Assembly (NCBI RefSeq): GCF_021228235.1
Contig: NZ_JAJQRG010000011.1
Coordinates: 1-64,000, forward strand
Direction: 5' to 3'
Length of the DNA: 64,000 bases
Origin: Pseudophaeobacter flagellatus
Lineage (GTDB): Bacteria > Pseudomonadota > Alphaproteobacteria > Rhodobacterales > Rhodobacteraceae
Shown here: positions 8,971 through 19,815 of the stretch, in pieces
Layout: every line of letters starts with the position of its first letter
Position numbering within the stretch: position 1 is the first letter of the stretch
Program-made: the position numbers and the translations under genes
Notes under the pieces: generated by a model
Seen by the model: the letters and a program-made list of their open reading frames with translations, nothing else
Database searches by the model: none
Told to the model about the DNA's origin: nothing

Positions 8971-9660
8971 ATGAAGGCTACATTCAGAGACGTCAAATCG
9001 GACATCATGGCTAAAATCACCTCTGGTGAATGGGAGCCAGGCAGGCTGCTGCCCAATGAGATGGATCTGGCCGAAATCTATGGCTGCGCCCGGGCCACCG
9101 TCAACCGCGCGATGCGTGAATTGGCCGATGAAGGCGTGGTCGAACGCCGCCGCAAAGCTGGCACCCGCGTGCGGATGGCACCGCTGCGCCAGGCACGGTT
9201 TTCCATCCCCATCGTGCGGGTCGAGATCGAAGAGCAAAATTCCACATACCGCTATGCGCTGGTCAGCCAGGAAGTTGCGGCGGCACCGCAGTGGCTGCGC
9301 GCCCGGTTGCAGCTGGCGGCCGATTGCCCGGTTCTAAGCCTGACCTGTATGCATTATGCAGATGGCGCACCCTATCAGTTCGAAGAACGCTGGATCAGCC
9401 TTGGCCTGCTGCCACAGGCCCAAGAGGCTGATTTTTCCGAAATCGGGCCAAATGAGTGGCTCGTGTCAACCGTGCCGTTTTCGGATGCCGAGATTGCCTT
9501 TTCGGCGACAGCAGCAACGCCGGACCTAGCGGATCACTTGGGCTGCGCGCAGGGGGCGGCGCTATTCACGGTTGAACGCTCTACCTGGCTGAAAGGCGAA
9601 GCCATCACCTTTGTCCGCCAGAGCTTCCGTCCCGGTCACCGTATGACCTCGCGCTATTAG
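8971..9660 (+). CDS. hutC: HutC, GntR-family repressor of histidine utilisation
   Basis: 229 residues: GntR winged helix-turn-helix (about 1-70, including LLPNEMDLAEIYGCARATVN) followed by a UTRA ligand-binding domain. HutC proteins repress hut genes and are released by urocanate. AGGAG lies 9 bases before the ATG at 8971; an in-frame start at 8905 would add an atypical tail. The gene faces hutU tail to tail, with two hairpins between them. The probable target is the palindrome at 15031-15044 between hutI and hutF. Confidence 0.9.
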   Translation: MKATFRDVKSDIMAKITSGEWEPGRLLPNEMDLAEIYGCARATVNRAMRELADEGVVERRRKAGTRVRMAPLRQARFSIPIVRVEIEEQNSTYRYALVSQEVAAAPQWLRARLQLAADCPVLSLTCMHYADGAPYQFEERWISLGLLPQAQEADFSEIGPNEWLVSTVPFSDAEIAFSATAATPDLADHLGCAQGAALFTVERSTWLKGEAITFVRQSFRPGHRMTSRY

Positions 9661-9667
9661 GCAGGTG

Positions 9668-9696
9668 CCAAGCGCGCGGATCATGGCCGCGCTTGG
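9668..9696. terminator. Hairpin after hutC
   Basis: Nine-base-pair GC-rich stem (CCAAGCGCG / CGCGCTTGG) with an 11-base loop, eight bases past the hutC stop and between two convergent genes. There is no T run, so intrinsic termination is likely but not certain. Confidence 0.45.
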
Positions 9697-9713
9697 GGGG
9701 GGCAGCAGGGGGT

Positions 9714-9741
9714 GGCAACGGGTCCGATTGAACCCGTTGCC
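9714..9741. terminator. Hairpin after hutU
   Basis: Perfect ten-base-pair stem (GGCAACGGGT / ACCCGTTGCC) with an eight-base loop, 10 bases beyond the hutU stop. Its place between convergent hutC and hutU suggests a bidirectional terminator. No T run follows on either strand. Confidence 0.5.
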
Positions 9742-9750
9742 GCTGGTGTT

Positions 9751-11433
9751 TTACTTCAAGATGCCAGGCAAGCGCAGATTGTGCACGCGGGCGCATTCCT
9801 TGGCCTCTTCATAACCCGCATCAGCATGGCGCATGACGCCCGAAGCCGGGTCGTTCCACAGCACACGCTCCAGCCGCTTGGCCGCCGCATCGGTTCCATC
9901 GGCGCAGATCACCACACCGGAATGCTGGGAAAAGCCCATGCCAACGCCGCCACCATGGTGCAGCGACACCCAGGTCGCGCCCGAAGCCGTATTGGTCAGG
10001 GCATTTAGCAGCGGCCAATCCGAAACCGCGTCAGAACCATCCATCATGGCTTCGGTTTCGCGGTTGGGCGAGGCCACCGAACCAGAATCCAAATGGTCAC
10101 GGCCAATGACAACCGGCGCGCTCAGCTCGCCGTTCTTGACCATCTCATTAAAGGCAAGCCCGGCCCGATGGCGATCGCCCAGACCAATCCAGCAGATCCG
10201 CGCCGGCAGGCCCTGAAAGGCAATGCGCTCATCCGCCATGTCCAGCCAGTTGTGTAGATGGGTGTTCTCGGGGAACAGCTCTTTCATCTTGGCGTCAGTC
10301 TTGCGAATGTCTTCGGGATCACCAGACAGCGCCACCCAGCGGAAGGGACCAATACCCCGACAGAACAGTGGCCGGATATAGGCGGGGACAAAGCCGGGGA
10401 AATCAAAGGCGTTTTCCAGCCCTTCTTCCAGCGCCATTTGGCGAATGTTATTGCCATAGTCCACGGTGGGAACACCCATGGCATGGAATTTGCACATCGC
10501 ATCCACCTGCACGCGCATGCTGGCGCGGGCGGCTTTTTCGACGGCTTTCTTGTCGGTCTCGCGCTTTTCCTTCCACTCGCCCATGGTCCAGCCCTGCGGC
10601 AGATAACCGTTCACCGGGTCGTGGGCCGAGGTCTGATCGGTGACGATATCGGGGCGGATGCCCCCTGCTTCGGCGCGGGCCAGCAGCTCTGGGAAGATAT
10701 CGGCGGCATTGCCCAGCAGGCCAACGGATTTAGCCTCGCCTGCCTTGGTCCAGCGCTCGATCATTGCCAGCGCTTCGTCCAGGGTTTCAGCCTTTTCATC
10801 CAGGTAGCGGGTGCGCAGGCGGAAATCGAGGCTATCGGGATTGCATTCCACAGCCAAACAGCAAGCGCCGGCCATGACAGCCGCCAAAGGCTGAGCACCG
10901 CCCATGCCGCCAAGGCCACCGGTCAGAACCCATTTGCCTGTCAGATCGCCATCATAGTGCTGGCGCCCAGCTTCGGCGAAGGTTTCATAGGTACCCTGCA
11001 CGATGCCCTGGGTTCCGATGTAGATCCACGAGCCTGCGGTCATCTGACCGTACATCATCAGACCTTTTTTATCGAGCTCGTTGAAGTGATCCCAGTTGGC
11101 CCAATGCGGCACCAGGTTGGAGTTGGCAATCAGTACCCGCGGTGCATCCGCATGGGTTTTAACGATGGCGACCGGCTTGCCAGATTGCACCAGCAGGGTT
11201 TCATCGTCTTCCAGGTCTTTCAAGCTGTCAACGATGAGGTCGAAATCATCCCAGGTACGCGCGGCGCGGCCGATACCACCATAGACCACCAGCTCATGCG
11301 GGTTTTCGGCCACATCCGGGTGCAGGTTGTTCATCAGCATCCGCATCGCCGCTTCGGTCTGCCAGCTTTTCGCGGTGATCTCGGATCCTGTGGGCGGATA
11401 GATATCACGGGTATTCTTGCGGGGATCGGTCAT
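9751..11433 (-). CDS. hutU: Urocanate hydratase
   Basis: 560 residues, the normal length for HutU, which hydrates urocanate to imidazolonepropionate using tightly bound NAD+. The NAD-binding glycine-rich motif [11 protein letters not shown] is clear, as are the conserved [13 protein letters not shown] and TDQTSAHDP stretches. It is the last gene of hutI-hutH-hutG-hutU; its ATG overlaps the hutG TGA by four bases, so translation is probably coupled. Confidence 0.97.
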   Translation of the reverse strand: MTDPRKNTRDIYPPTGSEITAKSWQTEAAMRMLMNNLHPDVAENPHELVVYGGIGRAARTWDDFDLIVDSLKDLEDDETLLVQSGKPVAIVKTHADAPRVLIANSNLVPHWANWDHFNELDKKGLMMYGQMTAGSWIYIGTQGIVQGTYETFAEAGRQHYDGDLTGKWVLTGGLGGMGGAQPLAAVMAGACCLAVECNPDSLDFRLRTRYLDEKAETLDEALAMIERWTKAGEAKSVGLLGNAADIFPELLARAEAGGIRPDIVTDQTSAHDPVNGYLPQGWTMGEWKEKRETDKKAVEKAARASMRVQVDAMCKFHAMGVPTVDYGNNIRQMALEEGLENAFDFPGFVPAYIRPLFCRGIGPFRWVALSGDPEDIRKTDAKMKELFPENTHLHNWLDMADERIAFQGLPARICWIGLGDRHRAGLAFNEMVKNGELSAPVVIGRDHLDSGSVASPNRETEAMMDGSDAVSDWPLLNALTNTASGATWVSLHHGGGVGMGFSQHSGVVICADGTDAAAKRLERVLWNDPASGVMRHADAGYEEAKECARVHNLRLPGILK

Positions 11434-12233
11434 GTTGTACCTCCGGTCTGAGGAGCCCAGTCAGCCAGGCTGTTGAGTATATGTTTCAGGTGAACACGCA
11501 GGCGGCTGGCCTTGGTCTGGTCATAGGTCCAGGGCGCAGCCTCGGCGCTAAGATAGGTGGATTGCGCCAGTTCCATCTGGATGGCGTGCAGCCCTTCGTC
11601 CGGCAGCCCATAGTGGCGGGTGGTCCAGCCGCCCTTGAAGCGACCATTCAATACCGAGCTGTAGCCTGCAGCCTCGGCGCAGATCCCGGTGACAATCTGT
11701 TCGATGCCGGGATCACAGGTGGCGCCCAGATTGGTACCGGTGTTGAAATCCGGCAGAGTGCCATCAAACAGAAACGGGATATTCCCCCGGATCGAATGGC
11801 AATCATAGAGAATAGCAAAGCCGTGCAGATCCCGCACCCGCATCAGCTCGGCCTCCAGCGCGGCATGATAGGGCTCGTGAAAAGCGTCTCGGCGGGCGTC
11901 AATCTCGGCGGAGCTGGGGGGCTGATCCCAAATATCATGGCCATCAAAATCCGTCAGCGGCACCAGCGTCGTGGTGTTTTGCCCCGGATAGAGCGAACGT
12001 CCCGAAGGGTCGCGATTGGCATCAATCACATAGCGATGAAAGGTGGCACGTACCGTAGTGGCCTGGGGTACAAGCCCTTCATAAAGCTGGTGAATATGCC
12101 AATCTGTATCATCCAGCCCCCGCCCCCGTGGGTTTAGTTTAGCCAGGATATCGGCAGGCACATGGGTGCCAGTATGCGGCAGGCCCAGCACCAGGGGGCT
12201 GTCGCCCCGATGGATTTCAACTGGATCAATCAT
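11430..12233 (-). CDS. hutG: N-formylglutamate deformylase
   Basis: 267 residues of the N-formylglutamate amidohydrolase family. Conserved motifs include [10 protein letters not shown] near the N-terminus, DANRDPSG, and YDCHSIRG, which hold likely metal ligands. It performs the last step of the pathway, N-formylglutamate to glutamate plus formate. Together with HutF (15060-16436) this defines the two-step deiminase/deformylase branch rather than the single-step formiminoglutamase. The ends overlap hutH and hutU by four bases each. Confidence 0.93.
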   Translation of the reverse strand: MIDPVEIHRGDSPLVLGLPHTGTHVPADILAKLNPRGRGLDDTDWHIHQLYEGLVPQATTVRATFHRYVIDANRDPSGRSLYPGQNTTTLVPLTDFDGHDIWDQPPSSAEIDARRDAFHEPYHAALEAELMRVRDLHGFAILYDCHSIRGNIPFLFDGTLPDFNTGTNLGATCDPGIEQIVTGICAEAAGYSSVLNGRFKGGWTTRHYGLPDEGLHAIQMELAQSTYLSAEAAPWTYDQTKASRLRVHLKHILNSLADWAPQTGGTT

Positions 12234-13768
12234 GCAGAGAGCTCCGGCATGGGGACATCGGTGCAGCGGGCGATAGCGCCGCTGGTGATCAGCGCCGAGG
12301 CGGCTTCGATGTCGGGGGCAGTATAACGGTCATCGCCCAGGGGTGAGACCTGCGCGCGCAGCTGTGCCATGACCTGCGACAGCGCCGGGCTGGTTGCCAG
12401 GGGCGCGCGGAACTCGACACCCTGCGTCGCGCAGAGCAGCTCTACCCCGAGGATGCGTTCCAGGTTCTGCAGCATCTGCCCAAGGCGGCGCGCGCCATGG
12501 GCCGCCATCGACACGTGGTCTTCCTGATTGGCCGATGTTGGCGTGCTGTCGGTGACACAGGGGTTGGCCAGATGCTTGTTTTCGCTCATCAATGCGGCGG
12601 TCGTCACTTCGGCGATCATGTAGCCCGAATTCAGGCCGGGGTTTGGCGTCAGGAAGGGCGGCAGATCGTGGCTCAGCACCGGGTCGACAATCAGGGCGAT
12701 GCGGCGCTGCGCAATCGCGCCGATCTCGGCAATTGCCAAGGCAATCATGTCAGCGGCAAAACCGACAGGCTCGGCGTGGAAGTTCCCCCCGGAAACGATC
12801 AAGTCAGCGCCCACCAGCACCAGCGGATTGTCGGTGGCAGCATTGGCTTCGATCTCAAGCGTCTGCGCCGCCTGACGCAACACATCCATCGCCGCGCCGA
12901 CAACCTGCGGCTGGCAACGAATGCAATAGGGATCCTGCACCCGGGCGTCATCCTCGCGGTGGCTTTCACGGATGACCGATCCCTCCAGCAAGGCGCGCAT
13001 GGTGGCGCCGGCCTCGATCTGGCCCCGATGGCCGCGCAGCGTATGGATTTCGGGTTGCAGCGGCGCGGTGGACCCCATGATGGCATCAGTGGTCAGCGCC
13101 GAGGTCACCAGCGCGCTTTGGGCAGCGGCCCAGGTGCCAAACAACCCGGCCAGGCCAAACGCAGTGGAAAATTGGGTGCCGTTGATCAGCGCCAGCCCTT
13201 CTTTGGGGCCAAACTCAATCGGAGTCAGACCGGCGGCGGCCAGGGCCTCAGCGCCGGGCATGATCTCGCCGTTATACTCGGCCTCGGCAGCGCCCATCAT
13301 CACAGCGGCCATATGCGATAGCGGTGCCAAATCCCCCGAAGCCCCAACCGAACCCTGGGCGGGAATAACCGGGGTGACGCCCGCCTCCAGCATGGCCTCC
13401 AGCAGATCGACGACCTCTAGCCGCACGCCCGAGGCACCGCGCCCCAGGCTCAGCAGTTTGAGCACCATCATCAAGCGCGCGTGGCCACGTGGGATGGCCG
13501 GACCGACGCCACAGCAATGGCTGAGAATCAGATTACGCTGCAGCGTGGCAGTGTCCTGCGCCGCGATCTTGACGCTGGCCAATTTACCAAAGCCAGTGTT
13601 CACGCCGTAAACTGCGGCATTGCCGGCGGCGGCCGCGGCGATGCGGCTCTGGGCAAGTTCAATGGCGGGGCGGCAGGCTGCATCCAGGCGCACGGGGCAT
13701 TCTGTGCGAAACACATGTTCCAACTCTGCTAGGGAAACATTGCCGGGGGTCAGGGTTACTGTGGTCAC
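12230..13768 (-). CDS. hutH: Histidine ammonia-lyase
   Basis: 512 residues. HutH deaminates histidine to urocanate, the first step of the pathway. The Ala143-Ser144-Gly145 triad in [12 protein letters not shown] forms the MIO electrophile, and YGVNTGFG near residue 54 is the conserved N-terminal motif. Translation appears to begin at GTG 13768, four bases overlapping the hutI stop (GTGA) and preceded by GGAGG. Confidence 0.96.
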   Translation of the reverse strand: MTTVTLTPGNVSLAELEHVFRTECPVRLDAACRPAIELAQSRIAAAAAGNAAVYGVNTGFGKLASVKIAAQDTATLQRNLILSHCCGVGPAIPRGHARLMMVLKLLSLGRGASGVRLEVVDLLEAMLEAGVTPVIPAQGSVGASGDLAPLSHMAAVMMGAAEAEYNGEIMPGAEALAAAGLTPIEFGPKEGLALINGTQFSTAFGLAGLFGTWAAAQSALVTSALTTDAIMGSTAPLQPEIHTLRGHRGQIEAGATMRALLEGSVIRESHREDDARVQDPYCIRCQPQVVGAAMDVLRQAAQTLEIEANAATDNPLVLVGADLIVSGGNFHAEPVGFAADMIALAIAEIGAIAQRRIALIVDPVLSHDLPPFLTPNPGLNSGYMIAEVTTAALMSENKHLANPCVTDSTPTSANQEDHVSMAAHGARRLGQMLQNLERILGVELLCATQGVEFRAPLATSPALSQVMAQLRAQVSPLGDDRYTAPDIEAASALITSGAIARCTDVPMPELSA

Positions 13769-14976
13769 TTGGAACCTCCAAAAATGCGGTCATGAAGCGG
13801 GTTAAAGCCGATGCGATAGGCCAGTTCAGCCGGGTGGCTGACATCCCAGATGGCAAGATCAGCGCGCCGACCAACAGTGAGGGTGCCGCAATCGGTCAGG
13901 CCAAGGGCACGGGCGGCATGGGATGTGACGCCGCGCAGAGCCTCCTCCGGGGTCATGCGGAACAGGGTGCAGCCCATGTTCATCGTCAGCAACAAAGAGG
14001 TCATCGGCGCAGAGCCGGGATTGCAATCCGTTGCTAACGCCATCGGCACACCCGCCGCGCGCAGCGCCGCGATAGGCGGTGCCTGGGTTTCGCGCAGGGT
14101 GTAGAATGCGCCGGGCAGAATAGTGGCAACGGTGCCCGCTGCGGCCAGGGCCTCTACGCCATCTTGATCCAGATATTCGATATGATCCGCCGAGAGCGCG
14201 CCATATCCCGCCGCCAACTTCGCCCCGCCAAGGTTCGACAGTTGCTCGGCATGCAGCTTCACTGGCAGGCCCATCTCTTGGGCAACATCAAAGACTAGCG
14301 CGATCTGATCCGGGGAAAAGGCGATGCCTTCGCAGAACCCATCGACAGCGTCGACCAGCCCCTCCTCATGCGCCGCACGCAGGGTGGGGATGCAGACATC
14401 GGTGATATAGGCATCCGGGCGGTCGCTATACTCCGCCGGGATTGCATGGGCACCAAGGAAGCTGGTCACCACCCGAATGGGACGGTGTTGCGGCAGGGCA
14501 CGGGCGGCGCGCAGCATGTTCAGCTCGGTCTCGCGGTCCAGCCCATAACCGGATTTCACTTCGATGGTACTGACCCCTTCGGCCAGCATGGCATCAACCC
14601 GGGGCAGCGCCTGGGCGATCAGCGCATCAACGCTGGCGGCGCGGGTCGCAGCGACGGTGGAAACAATACCGCCACCGGCACGGGCCACCTCTTCGTAGCT
14701 GGCCCCGTTCAGCCGCAGCTCAAACTCTGCGGCACGGTTGCCGCCGTGCACAACATGGGTGTGGCAATCAATCAGCGCCGGCGTCACCAGCCGGTTCCCC
14801 AGATCAGTTTTGGGCAGATCAGCATAGCGCGTCGGCAGCTCTGCCTCGGCACCGATCCAGGCGATCTTGCCATCGACCAGGGCAATCGCTGCCGCCTCTA
14901 TCAGACCATACGGCACTGCCGTCTCGCCCATGGTTGCAGCGCGAAGCGCGACTAAAACTTGATTGACGTCCTGCAT
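13765..14976 (-). CDS. hutI: Imidazolonepropionase
   Basis: 403 residues of the amidohydrolase superfamily; opens the imidazolone ring to give N-formimino-glutamate. The metal motif [12 protein letters not shown] is at about residues 69-80, with further ligand motifs KLHAEQ and ATDCNPGS. I start it at ATG 14976, which has GAGG just upstream; a longer frame to 15096 would run through the operator and into hutF. It is the first gene of the minus-strand hut operon and is divergent from hutF, 83 bp away. Confidence 0.95.
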   Translation of the reverse strand: MQDVNQVLVALRAATMGETAVPYGLIEAAAIALVDGKIAWIGAEAELPTRYADLPKTDLGNRLVTPALIDCHTHVVHGGNRAAEFELRLNGASYEEVARAGGGIVSTVAATRAASVDALIAQALPRVDAMLAEGVSTIEVKSGYGLDRETELNMLRAARALPQHRPIRVVTSFLGAHAIPAEYSDRPDAYITDVCIPTLRAAHEEGLVDAVDGFCEGIAFSPDQIALVFDVAQEMGLPVKLHAEQLSNLGGAKLAAGYGALSADHIEYLDQDGVEALAAAGTVATILPGAFYTLRETQAPPIAALRAAGVPMALATDCNPGSAPMTSLLLTMNMGCTLFRMTPEEALRGVTSHAARALGLTDCGTLTVGRRADLAIWDVSHPAELAYRIGFNPLHDRIFGGSK

Positions 14977-15030
14977 ATCTGCCTCACCAATTCTGCATTT
15001 CCCTCTTTTCTGGTACAAATCAATATGCCA

Positions 15031-15044
15031 TATGTCTAGACATA
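15031..15044. promoter_or_regulatory. Probable HutC operator
   Basis: Perfect 14-bp palindrome TATGTCTAGACATA in the 83-bp gap between divergent hutI and hutF. Its core TGTCTAGACA fits the TGT-N4-ACA type half-sites recognised by HutC-like GntR repressors. Position suggests that one operator controls both transcripts. The identity of the bound protein is inferred. Confidence 0.7.
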
Positions 15045-15059
15045 AAATGAGGACGTGAC

Positions 15060-16436
15060 ATGACCGTGATCTTTGCAAACCGAGCTCTTCTGGCAACTGG
15101 CTGGGTACAAAACACCCGGCTGACCCTGCGCGATGGTGCGATTAGCGCCATTGAAACGGGGGTCAAACCACAGGCCGGAGATCAGCGTGTCGATACGGTT
15201 TTGCCGGCGCTGGCCAATCTGCACAGCCACAGTTTTCAGCGCGCCATGGCCGGGATGACGGAATACCGTAAGGCCGGGCGTGATAGCTTTTGGACCTGGC
15301 GCGACCTGATGTACCGCTTTACCGCGCATCTGACCCCAGAGCAGATCGAAGCCATCGCGGCGCTAGTGTTCTTGGAGATGCAGGAAGCAGGCTATGCCTC
15401 GGTTGGAGAATTCCACTATCTGCACCACCAGAAATCTGGCAGTCCCTATGATAATCTCAGCGAACATTCCGACCGGATCATGGCGGCTGCCCAGCTCAGC
15501 GGTATTGGCCTGACCCATCTGCCGGTGCTGTACAGCTATGCGGGCGTTGGCAAACAGCCGCTGGAACCGGGTCAGATGCGCTTTGGCAATGATGTGGACC
15601 GTTTCTGCCAACTGGTCGATCAGGCCCGCGCCCATGCCAAAGCCACCCTGCCCGCAGATTGCCGGGTTGGTATCGCGCCGCATTCGTTGCGTGCCACCGC
15701 GCCCGATGATCTGGTGGCTGTTCTGGCCGCCCAGGGCAATACTTCGAATCCGGTGCATATCCATATCGCGGAACAACCCAAAGAAGTGCAGGAGGTGCGG
15801 GCAGGTCTGGGCGCACGCCCGGTAGAGTGGCTGTTGGACAATGCGCCGGTTGATCAAAACTGGTGCCTGATCCACGCCACCCATATGACCGAGCCTGAGA
15901 CCCGTGCGATGGCCGGTTCTGGCGCGGTGGCGGGGCTGTGCCCGGTGACCGAAGCCAACCTTGGCGATGGCCCTTTCAACGGCCCAACCTACCTAGAGGC
16001 CGGCGGTGCCTTTGGGGTTGGGTCGGATTCGAATGTGCTGATTTCGCTCACCGAAGAGCTGCGCACCTTGGAATATTCCCAGCGCCTGCGCGATCTATCG
16101 CGCAATGTGCTTGTGCAGGGCGAAGGGTCGGTTGGCCATGCACTTTATTCCGGGGCAGCCCAGGGCGGTGCCCAGGCGCTGGGGCGTACGGCCGGGACCA
16201 TCGCGCCGGGCCAACTGGCAGATCTGGTTGCGATCGACAGCAATCATCCCTCGCTCTGTGCGCTTGGCCAAGATCAATTGTTGGACGGGCTGGTCTTTGC
16301 GGCCAAGGATCATGTGGTCACCGACCTGTGGTCTGCCGGACGGCACTGTGTTCAGGCAGGGCGCCATATCGCACGGGATCAAATCCTGACCCGGTATCGC
16401 AGCGCCATGGCAGAGCTGCTTGCAGCAATTGACTAG
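15060..16436 (+). CDS. hutF: Formimidoylglutamate deiminase
   Basis: 458 residues of the amidohydrolase superfamily (ATZ/TRZ-like group). It hydrolyses N-formimino-L-glutamate to N-formylglutamate and ammonia. Metal-ligand motifs are [10 protein letters not shown] near residue 56, HIAEQ, HATHM and GSDSN. Length is typical. The ATG at 15060 has GAGG nine bases upstream and lies just after the palindromic operator, so repression should block it directly. Presence of HutG completes this branch. Confidence 0.95.
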   Translation: MTVIFANRALLATGWVQNTRLTLRDGAISAIETGVKPQAGDQRVDTVLPALANLHSHSFQRAMAGMTEYRKAGRDSFWTWRDLMYRFTAHLTPEQIEAIAALVFLEMQEAGYASVGEFHYLHHQKSGSPYDNLSEHSDRIMAAAQLSGIGLTHLPVLYSYAGVGKQPLEPGQMRFGNDVDRFCQLVDQARAHAKATLPADCRVGIAPHSLRATAPDDLVAVLAAQGNTSNPVHIHIAEQPKEVQEVRAGLGARPVEWLLDNAPVDQNWCLIHATHMTEPETRAMAGSGAVAGLCPVTEANLGDGPFNGPTYLEAGGAFGVGSDSNVLISLTEELRTLEYSQRLRDLSRNVLVQGEGSVGHALYSGAAQGGAQALGRTAGTIAPGQLADLVAIDSNHPSLCALGQDQLLDGLVFAAKDHVVTDLWSAGRHCVQAGRHIARDQILTRYRSAMAELLAAID

Positions 16437-16462
16437 TCGCCCCCTCCCCCGCCGCCCTGGGG

Positions 16463-17560
16463 CTATGGGGCAGCAGCCGCGCTGCTGCTCACATCGCTGC
16501 GGGCAATGGCAACAGATTTGACCACCGCATAGCAGTGGCTACCCGGCGCCAGTTCCAGCACCTTGGCTGATCGGCGTGTGATACGGGCCAACACCCGGCC
16601 CGCATCGGTTTTTAACGATACCATTGCGCCAGGGCCGCTGCCACTGCGGATATTTTCCACCTCTGCGGGCAGAATGTTAAGCGCGGACAGGCCTTCGGGT
16701 TTTTGCCGGGACAGAATAACATCCTGGGCTAGAATACGCAGACGCAGCAGGCAGCCCGGAGCCTGTGGCACCTGTGGCAAAAACAGGGAAATACCGCCAG
16801 CCGACAGCTCGCTCAGCCCATCGGGATGGTGGCGCAGCAACCGCGCTTCGAGCAGAGCACCAGCCGCCCGCACCCCGGTTGGCATCACCTGCGCATCCCC
16901 CAGAACCTCGGCGGCGCTGCCCTGACACTGCACCCGGCCATCCTTCAGCACCACAACAGAGGTGGCCAGTCTGGCAACCTCGGCGGCGGAATGGCTGACA
17001 TAGAGAACCGGGATTTTCACCTCGTCGCGCAGCCGTTCAAAATAGGGCATAATCTCTTCCTTGCGGGCGGCGTCCAGCGCCGCCAGAGGCTCATCCGCGA
17101 GGATCATATCGGGCGCAGAGAGCAACGCGCGGCCAATGGCAACCCTCTGCTTTTCGCCGCCCGATAGACCGCTCGGTCGCCGCTCTAGCAAGGGCGCGAT
17201 GCCCAGCATTGCAATAATCCGGTCAAAATCTTCCCGCGCCGCGCCTTTTGGCGCGAACCAACGGCCAAACAACAGGTTCTGGCGAACGTTCAGATGGGGG
17301 AACAAGCGGCCTTCTTGAAAGATATAGCCAATGCGGCGACGGTGCGGCGGCAACCAGATCCCGCGCTCCAGATCAAACAACACCCGGTCATGCAGCGCCA
17401 CCCGCCCGCTCTCGGGGCGGTGCAATCCGGCCACTGCGTTGACAACAGTGGTTTTTCCCGCGCCTGATCCACCAAACAGCACGGTCACACCCGTGGGCGC
17501 CTGAAAGCGGACATCCAGGGTAAACCCCGGCAATTGCTGCACCAGATCGACCTCAAGCAT
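16463..17560 (-). CDS. modC: Molybdate ABC transporter, ATP-binding protein
   Basis: 365 residues. N-terminal ABC ATPase with Walker A GGSGAGKTT (about 31-39), signature LSGGEKQR, Walker B ILADEPLAALD, and an H-loop YVSHSA. The C-terminal part (about 295-355) is a TOBE/Mop-like molybdate-binding domain, typical of ModC. I use ATG 17560, which overlaps the modB stop (ATGA). It energises molybdate uptake through ModB. Confidence 0.92.
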   Translation of the reverse strand: MLEVDLVQQLPGFTLDVRFQAPTGVTVLFGGSGAGKTTVVNAVAGLHRPESGRVALHDRVLFDLERGIWLPPHRRRIGYIFQEGRLFPHLNVRQNLLFGRWFAPKGAAREDFDRIIAMLGIAPLLERRPSGLSGGEKQRVAIGRALLSAPDMILADEPLAALDAARKEEIMPYFERLRDEVKIPVLYVSHSAAEVARLATSVVVLKDGRVQCQGSAAEVLGDAQVMPTGVRAAGALLEARLLRHHPDGLSELSAGGISLFLPQVPQAPGCLLRLRILAQDVILSRQKPEGLSALNILPAEVENIRSGSGPGAMVSLKTDAGRVLARITRRSAKVLELAPGSHCYAVVKSVAIARSDVSSSAAAAP

Positions 17561-18252
17561 CACGCGCCTCCGATCCGTTTGCTGACCCGGCGTGCCAAGA
17601 CTTCCGACAAGACCAACGTACCCATGGCCACCACAACAGAAACAGCCACCAGTCGCAGCGCCGCAGATTCACCGCCGGGCTGCTGCAAGAAGGCATAGAT
17701 CGCCGAGGGCAGCGTCTGCGTCTGGCCCGGAATATTCGAGACAAATGTAATGGTGGCGCCGAACTCTCCCATGGCCTTGGCAAAGGCCAGGATGCCCCCC
17801 GCCAGGATGCCCGGCAGGATCAGCGGCAGGGTCACGCTGACAAAGACCCAGAACCGGCTGGCGCCCAGGGTCGCGGCGGCCTCTTCCAGTTTGGGATCAA
17901 CCGCTTCGATCGACAAGCGGATGGCCCGCACCATCAAAGGGAAGCCCATGATGGCAGCCGCCAACGCCGCGCCGGTCCATTGAAAGGCGAACACAATGCC
18001 GATCTGCTGTAGCGCACTGCCGACCGCGCTTTGCGGGCCAAAGATCAAAAGCAGCAGATAGCCCGTCACCACCGGCGGCAGGATCAGCGGCAAATGCACC
18101 AACCCATTGAGCAGGTGTTTGCCGGGGAAATGCCAGCGCGCCAACGCATAGGCGGCGAAGATACCAAAGGGCAGCGTCAAGAGGCTGGCCCAGATCGAAA
18201 CCTTGAGAGACAGCGCCACCGCCTGCCATTCCTCGGGGCCAAGCCAGCTCAT
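17560..18252 (-). CDS. modB: Molybdate ABC transporter, permease
   Basis: 230 residues with about five membrane segments and the binding-protein-dependent permease EAA loop (EEAAATLGASRFWVF, about 142-156) that contacts ModC. Length and order modA-modB-modC are standard. Its start is six bases past the modA stop. Confidence 0.92.
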   Translation of the reverse strand: MSWLGPEEWQAVALSLKVSIWASLLTLPFGIFAAYALARWHFPGKHLLNGLVHLPLILPPVVTGYLLLLIFGPQSAVGSALQQIGIVFAFQWTGAALAAAIMGFPLMVRAIRLSIEAVDPKLEEAAATLGASRFWVFVSVTLPLILPGILAGGILAFAKAMGEFGATITFVSNIPGQTQTLPSAIYAFLQQPGGESAALRLVAVSVVVAMGTLVLSEVLARRVSKRIGGA

Positions 18253-18258
18253 GCGGGG

Positions 18259-19068
18259 TTACTCCACATCAACGTCAAAGCCCGCCTCAAGAAAGGCCGC
18301 ACGCGCCACGGGCCCTTGCAGATAGGCATACAGGCTGGCGGCCGCCGGGCTGGGCGCTGTCTCGGCATTGGCCACCGGCCGGATCAGCGCCAGCGGATAG
18401 CGGATCGGCGCATGACTTTGAGACGGAAATTCGGCCAGGATCATAACGCGGGGTTCCGCCCGCGCGTCACTGGCATAGACCACCCCCAGCGGTGCCGCCC
18501 CCGCCGCCACCAGCGCAAGTGCTGCGCGCACATTGTCCGCCTGGGCAACCTGCGGTGCCAACCGCTGCCACAGCCCCAACCACTGCAACGCCGATTTTCC
18601 ATAGATCCCAGCCGGCACCGCCTGCACCAGCGCCATAGCCAGTTTGCCCTGCCCCAGCTGCGCCATCAGACCCGGATCGTCAAAGCCAGAAATCGGCTGA
18701 CCACTGTCGCGCGGAGCAACAAGAACAAGGTGATTGCCCAACAAATTTCGTCGGCTGTTGGGCAGCACATGCCCCTTGGCTTGCAGATAATCCATCCAGT
18801 CGGGGCTGGCGGGTAAGTAGATATCAGCCGGGGCACCTAGGCTGATCTGACGCGCCAAAATCGAGGACCCCGCAAGCGAGATTGCCAGGCTATAGCCGGT
18901 TTCTGCCTCAAAAGACTGGCTGATTTCGTCCAGGGCGTTTTTCAGGCTGGCAGCTGCAAACAGCGTCACATCTGCTGCGCGCAGACTTCCTGCTGCGCCA
19001 AGCATGACCGCCAGAGCCAATAGGCCGGGCCAGGCAGCCGCTGTCAGGAATCGAGTGATGCGGGACAC
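18259..19068 (-). CDS. modA: Molybdate ABC transporter, periplasmic binding protein
   Basis: 269 residues starting at GTG 19068, preceded by GGGAGGG nine bases upstream. A longer in-frame start at 19182 would place about 38 polar residues before the signal peptide and overlap the hairpin region. The signal peptide (about 1-33) ends SLRAAD. The mature protein has the ModA signature VTLFAAASLKNAL and a GSSILARQI ligand loop. First gene of modABC. No ModE-type operator could be recognised upstream. Confidence 0.9.
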   Translation of the reverse strand: MSRITRFLTAAAWPGLLALAVMLGAAGSLRAADVTLFAAASLKNALDEISQSFEAETGYSLAISLAGSSILARQISLGAPADIYLPASPDWMDYLQAKGHVLPNSRRNLLGNHLVLVAPRDSGQPISGFDDPGLMAQLGQGKLAMALVQAVPAGIYGKSALQWLGLWQRLAPQVAQADNVRAALALVAAGAAPLGVVYASDARAEPRVMILAEFPSQSHAPIRYPLALIRPVANAETAPSPAAASLYAYLQGPVARAAFLEAGFDVDVE

Positions 19069-19170
19069 GACGTCAGACCCTCCCGCAGCCTGCTTCAGAT
19101 ACCTCCCCCTTGGGGTAGCTTTGCGATCTATGCGGGGCAAGTCAAATCTGTAAATCGCAGCGCATATCAC

Positions 19171-19208
19171 GCCAAAGCCCACACCAGTTTCATGGTGCGG
19201 GCTTTGGC
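19171..19208. terminator. Large hairpin between cheD and modA
   Basis: Long inverted repeat, GCCAAAGCCC-a-CACC and GGTG-c-GGGCTTTGGC, around an eight-base loop. It begins about 18 bases beyond the cheD stop and would end the mcp-cheB-cheD transcript before modABC. No T run follows on the minus strand, so efficiency is uncertain. Confidence 0.5.
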
Positions 19209-19226
19209 AAAAGAGGTCACGCGCGA

Positions 19227-19793
19227 TCAGAACAGGGTCAAACCACCCGGATCGGCCGCGGCTGGAGCCTGGGCTGGCTTTGGCGCCGGACGACGGGCTG
19301 CTGCCATTTCCTGCTCGCCAAGGCGGCGGTCGTTTTCAACCCGTGTCTGCTGGGCGCTTCCGGAAACTGCATGAAAACGCACACGCCGGGCCGAGGTCCC
19401 GCCAACACTGGAGGAAATCACCGGAATGCCTTCGTCCTGTAGGAAGCCCTGCACAAAATGCGCGTTAGAGGCCCCAATGTCCGACAGGTTGACCGACATT
19501 TTTGCCCCGCCAAAGACCTTGGCCTTCAGGTTTTGCCGTTGGGCCCCCTTTTTCATGATGCCGTTGATCAATAGTTCCATCGCATGGATACCATAGCGCG
19601 CGTTGACATCATTGCCGTTTGCATTGGCCAATAGGAAGTGATTCATACCGCCAACGCCGTTTTCTGCGTCATAGATACAGGCGGCAATGCAAGAGCCTAA
19701 AACAGTAGAGAACACCACTTTTGGGTCAGTCGAAACCCGGTATTCGCCCTGCAGGACCGTGACCGAGGTAGTATTGGCAAAAACTGTTGTCAC
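19227..19793 (-). CDS. cheD: Chemoreceptor glutamine deamidase CheD
   Basis: 188 residues. CheD deamidates glutamines on chemoreceptors and in some bacteria modulates CheC. The catalytic Cys35 (VLGSCIAACIY) and His52 (GGMNHFLLA) are both present. Translation from GTG 19793 is supported by GGAG six bases upstream; the frame stays open for 195 bases further up but that part is inside cheB in another frame. The C-terminal 25 residues are Ala/Pro-rich and not part of the core. It follows cheB by 22 bases. Confidence 0.9.
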   Translation of the reverse strand: MTTVFANTTSVTVLQGEYRVSTDPKVVFSTVLGSCIAACIYDAENGVGGMNHFLLANANGNDVNARYGIHAMELLINGIMKKGAQRQNLKAKVFGGAKMSVNLSDIGASNAHFVQGFLQDEGIPVISSSVGGTSARRVRFHAVSGSAQQTRVENDRRLGEQEMAAARRPAPKPAQAPAAADPGGLTLF

Positions 19794-19815
19794 AGTACGC
19801 TCCTTATCAACATAA

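Noticed and set aside
10258-11451. 397-codon open frame antisense to hutU
   Set aside because: Mirror of hutU codon bias; His/Gly-rich composition without recognisable motifs.
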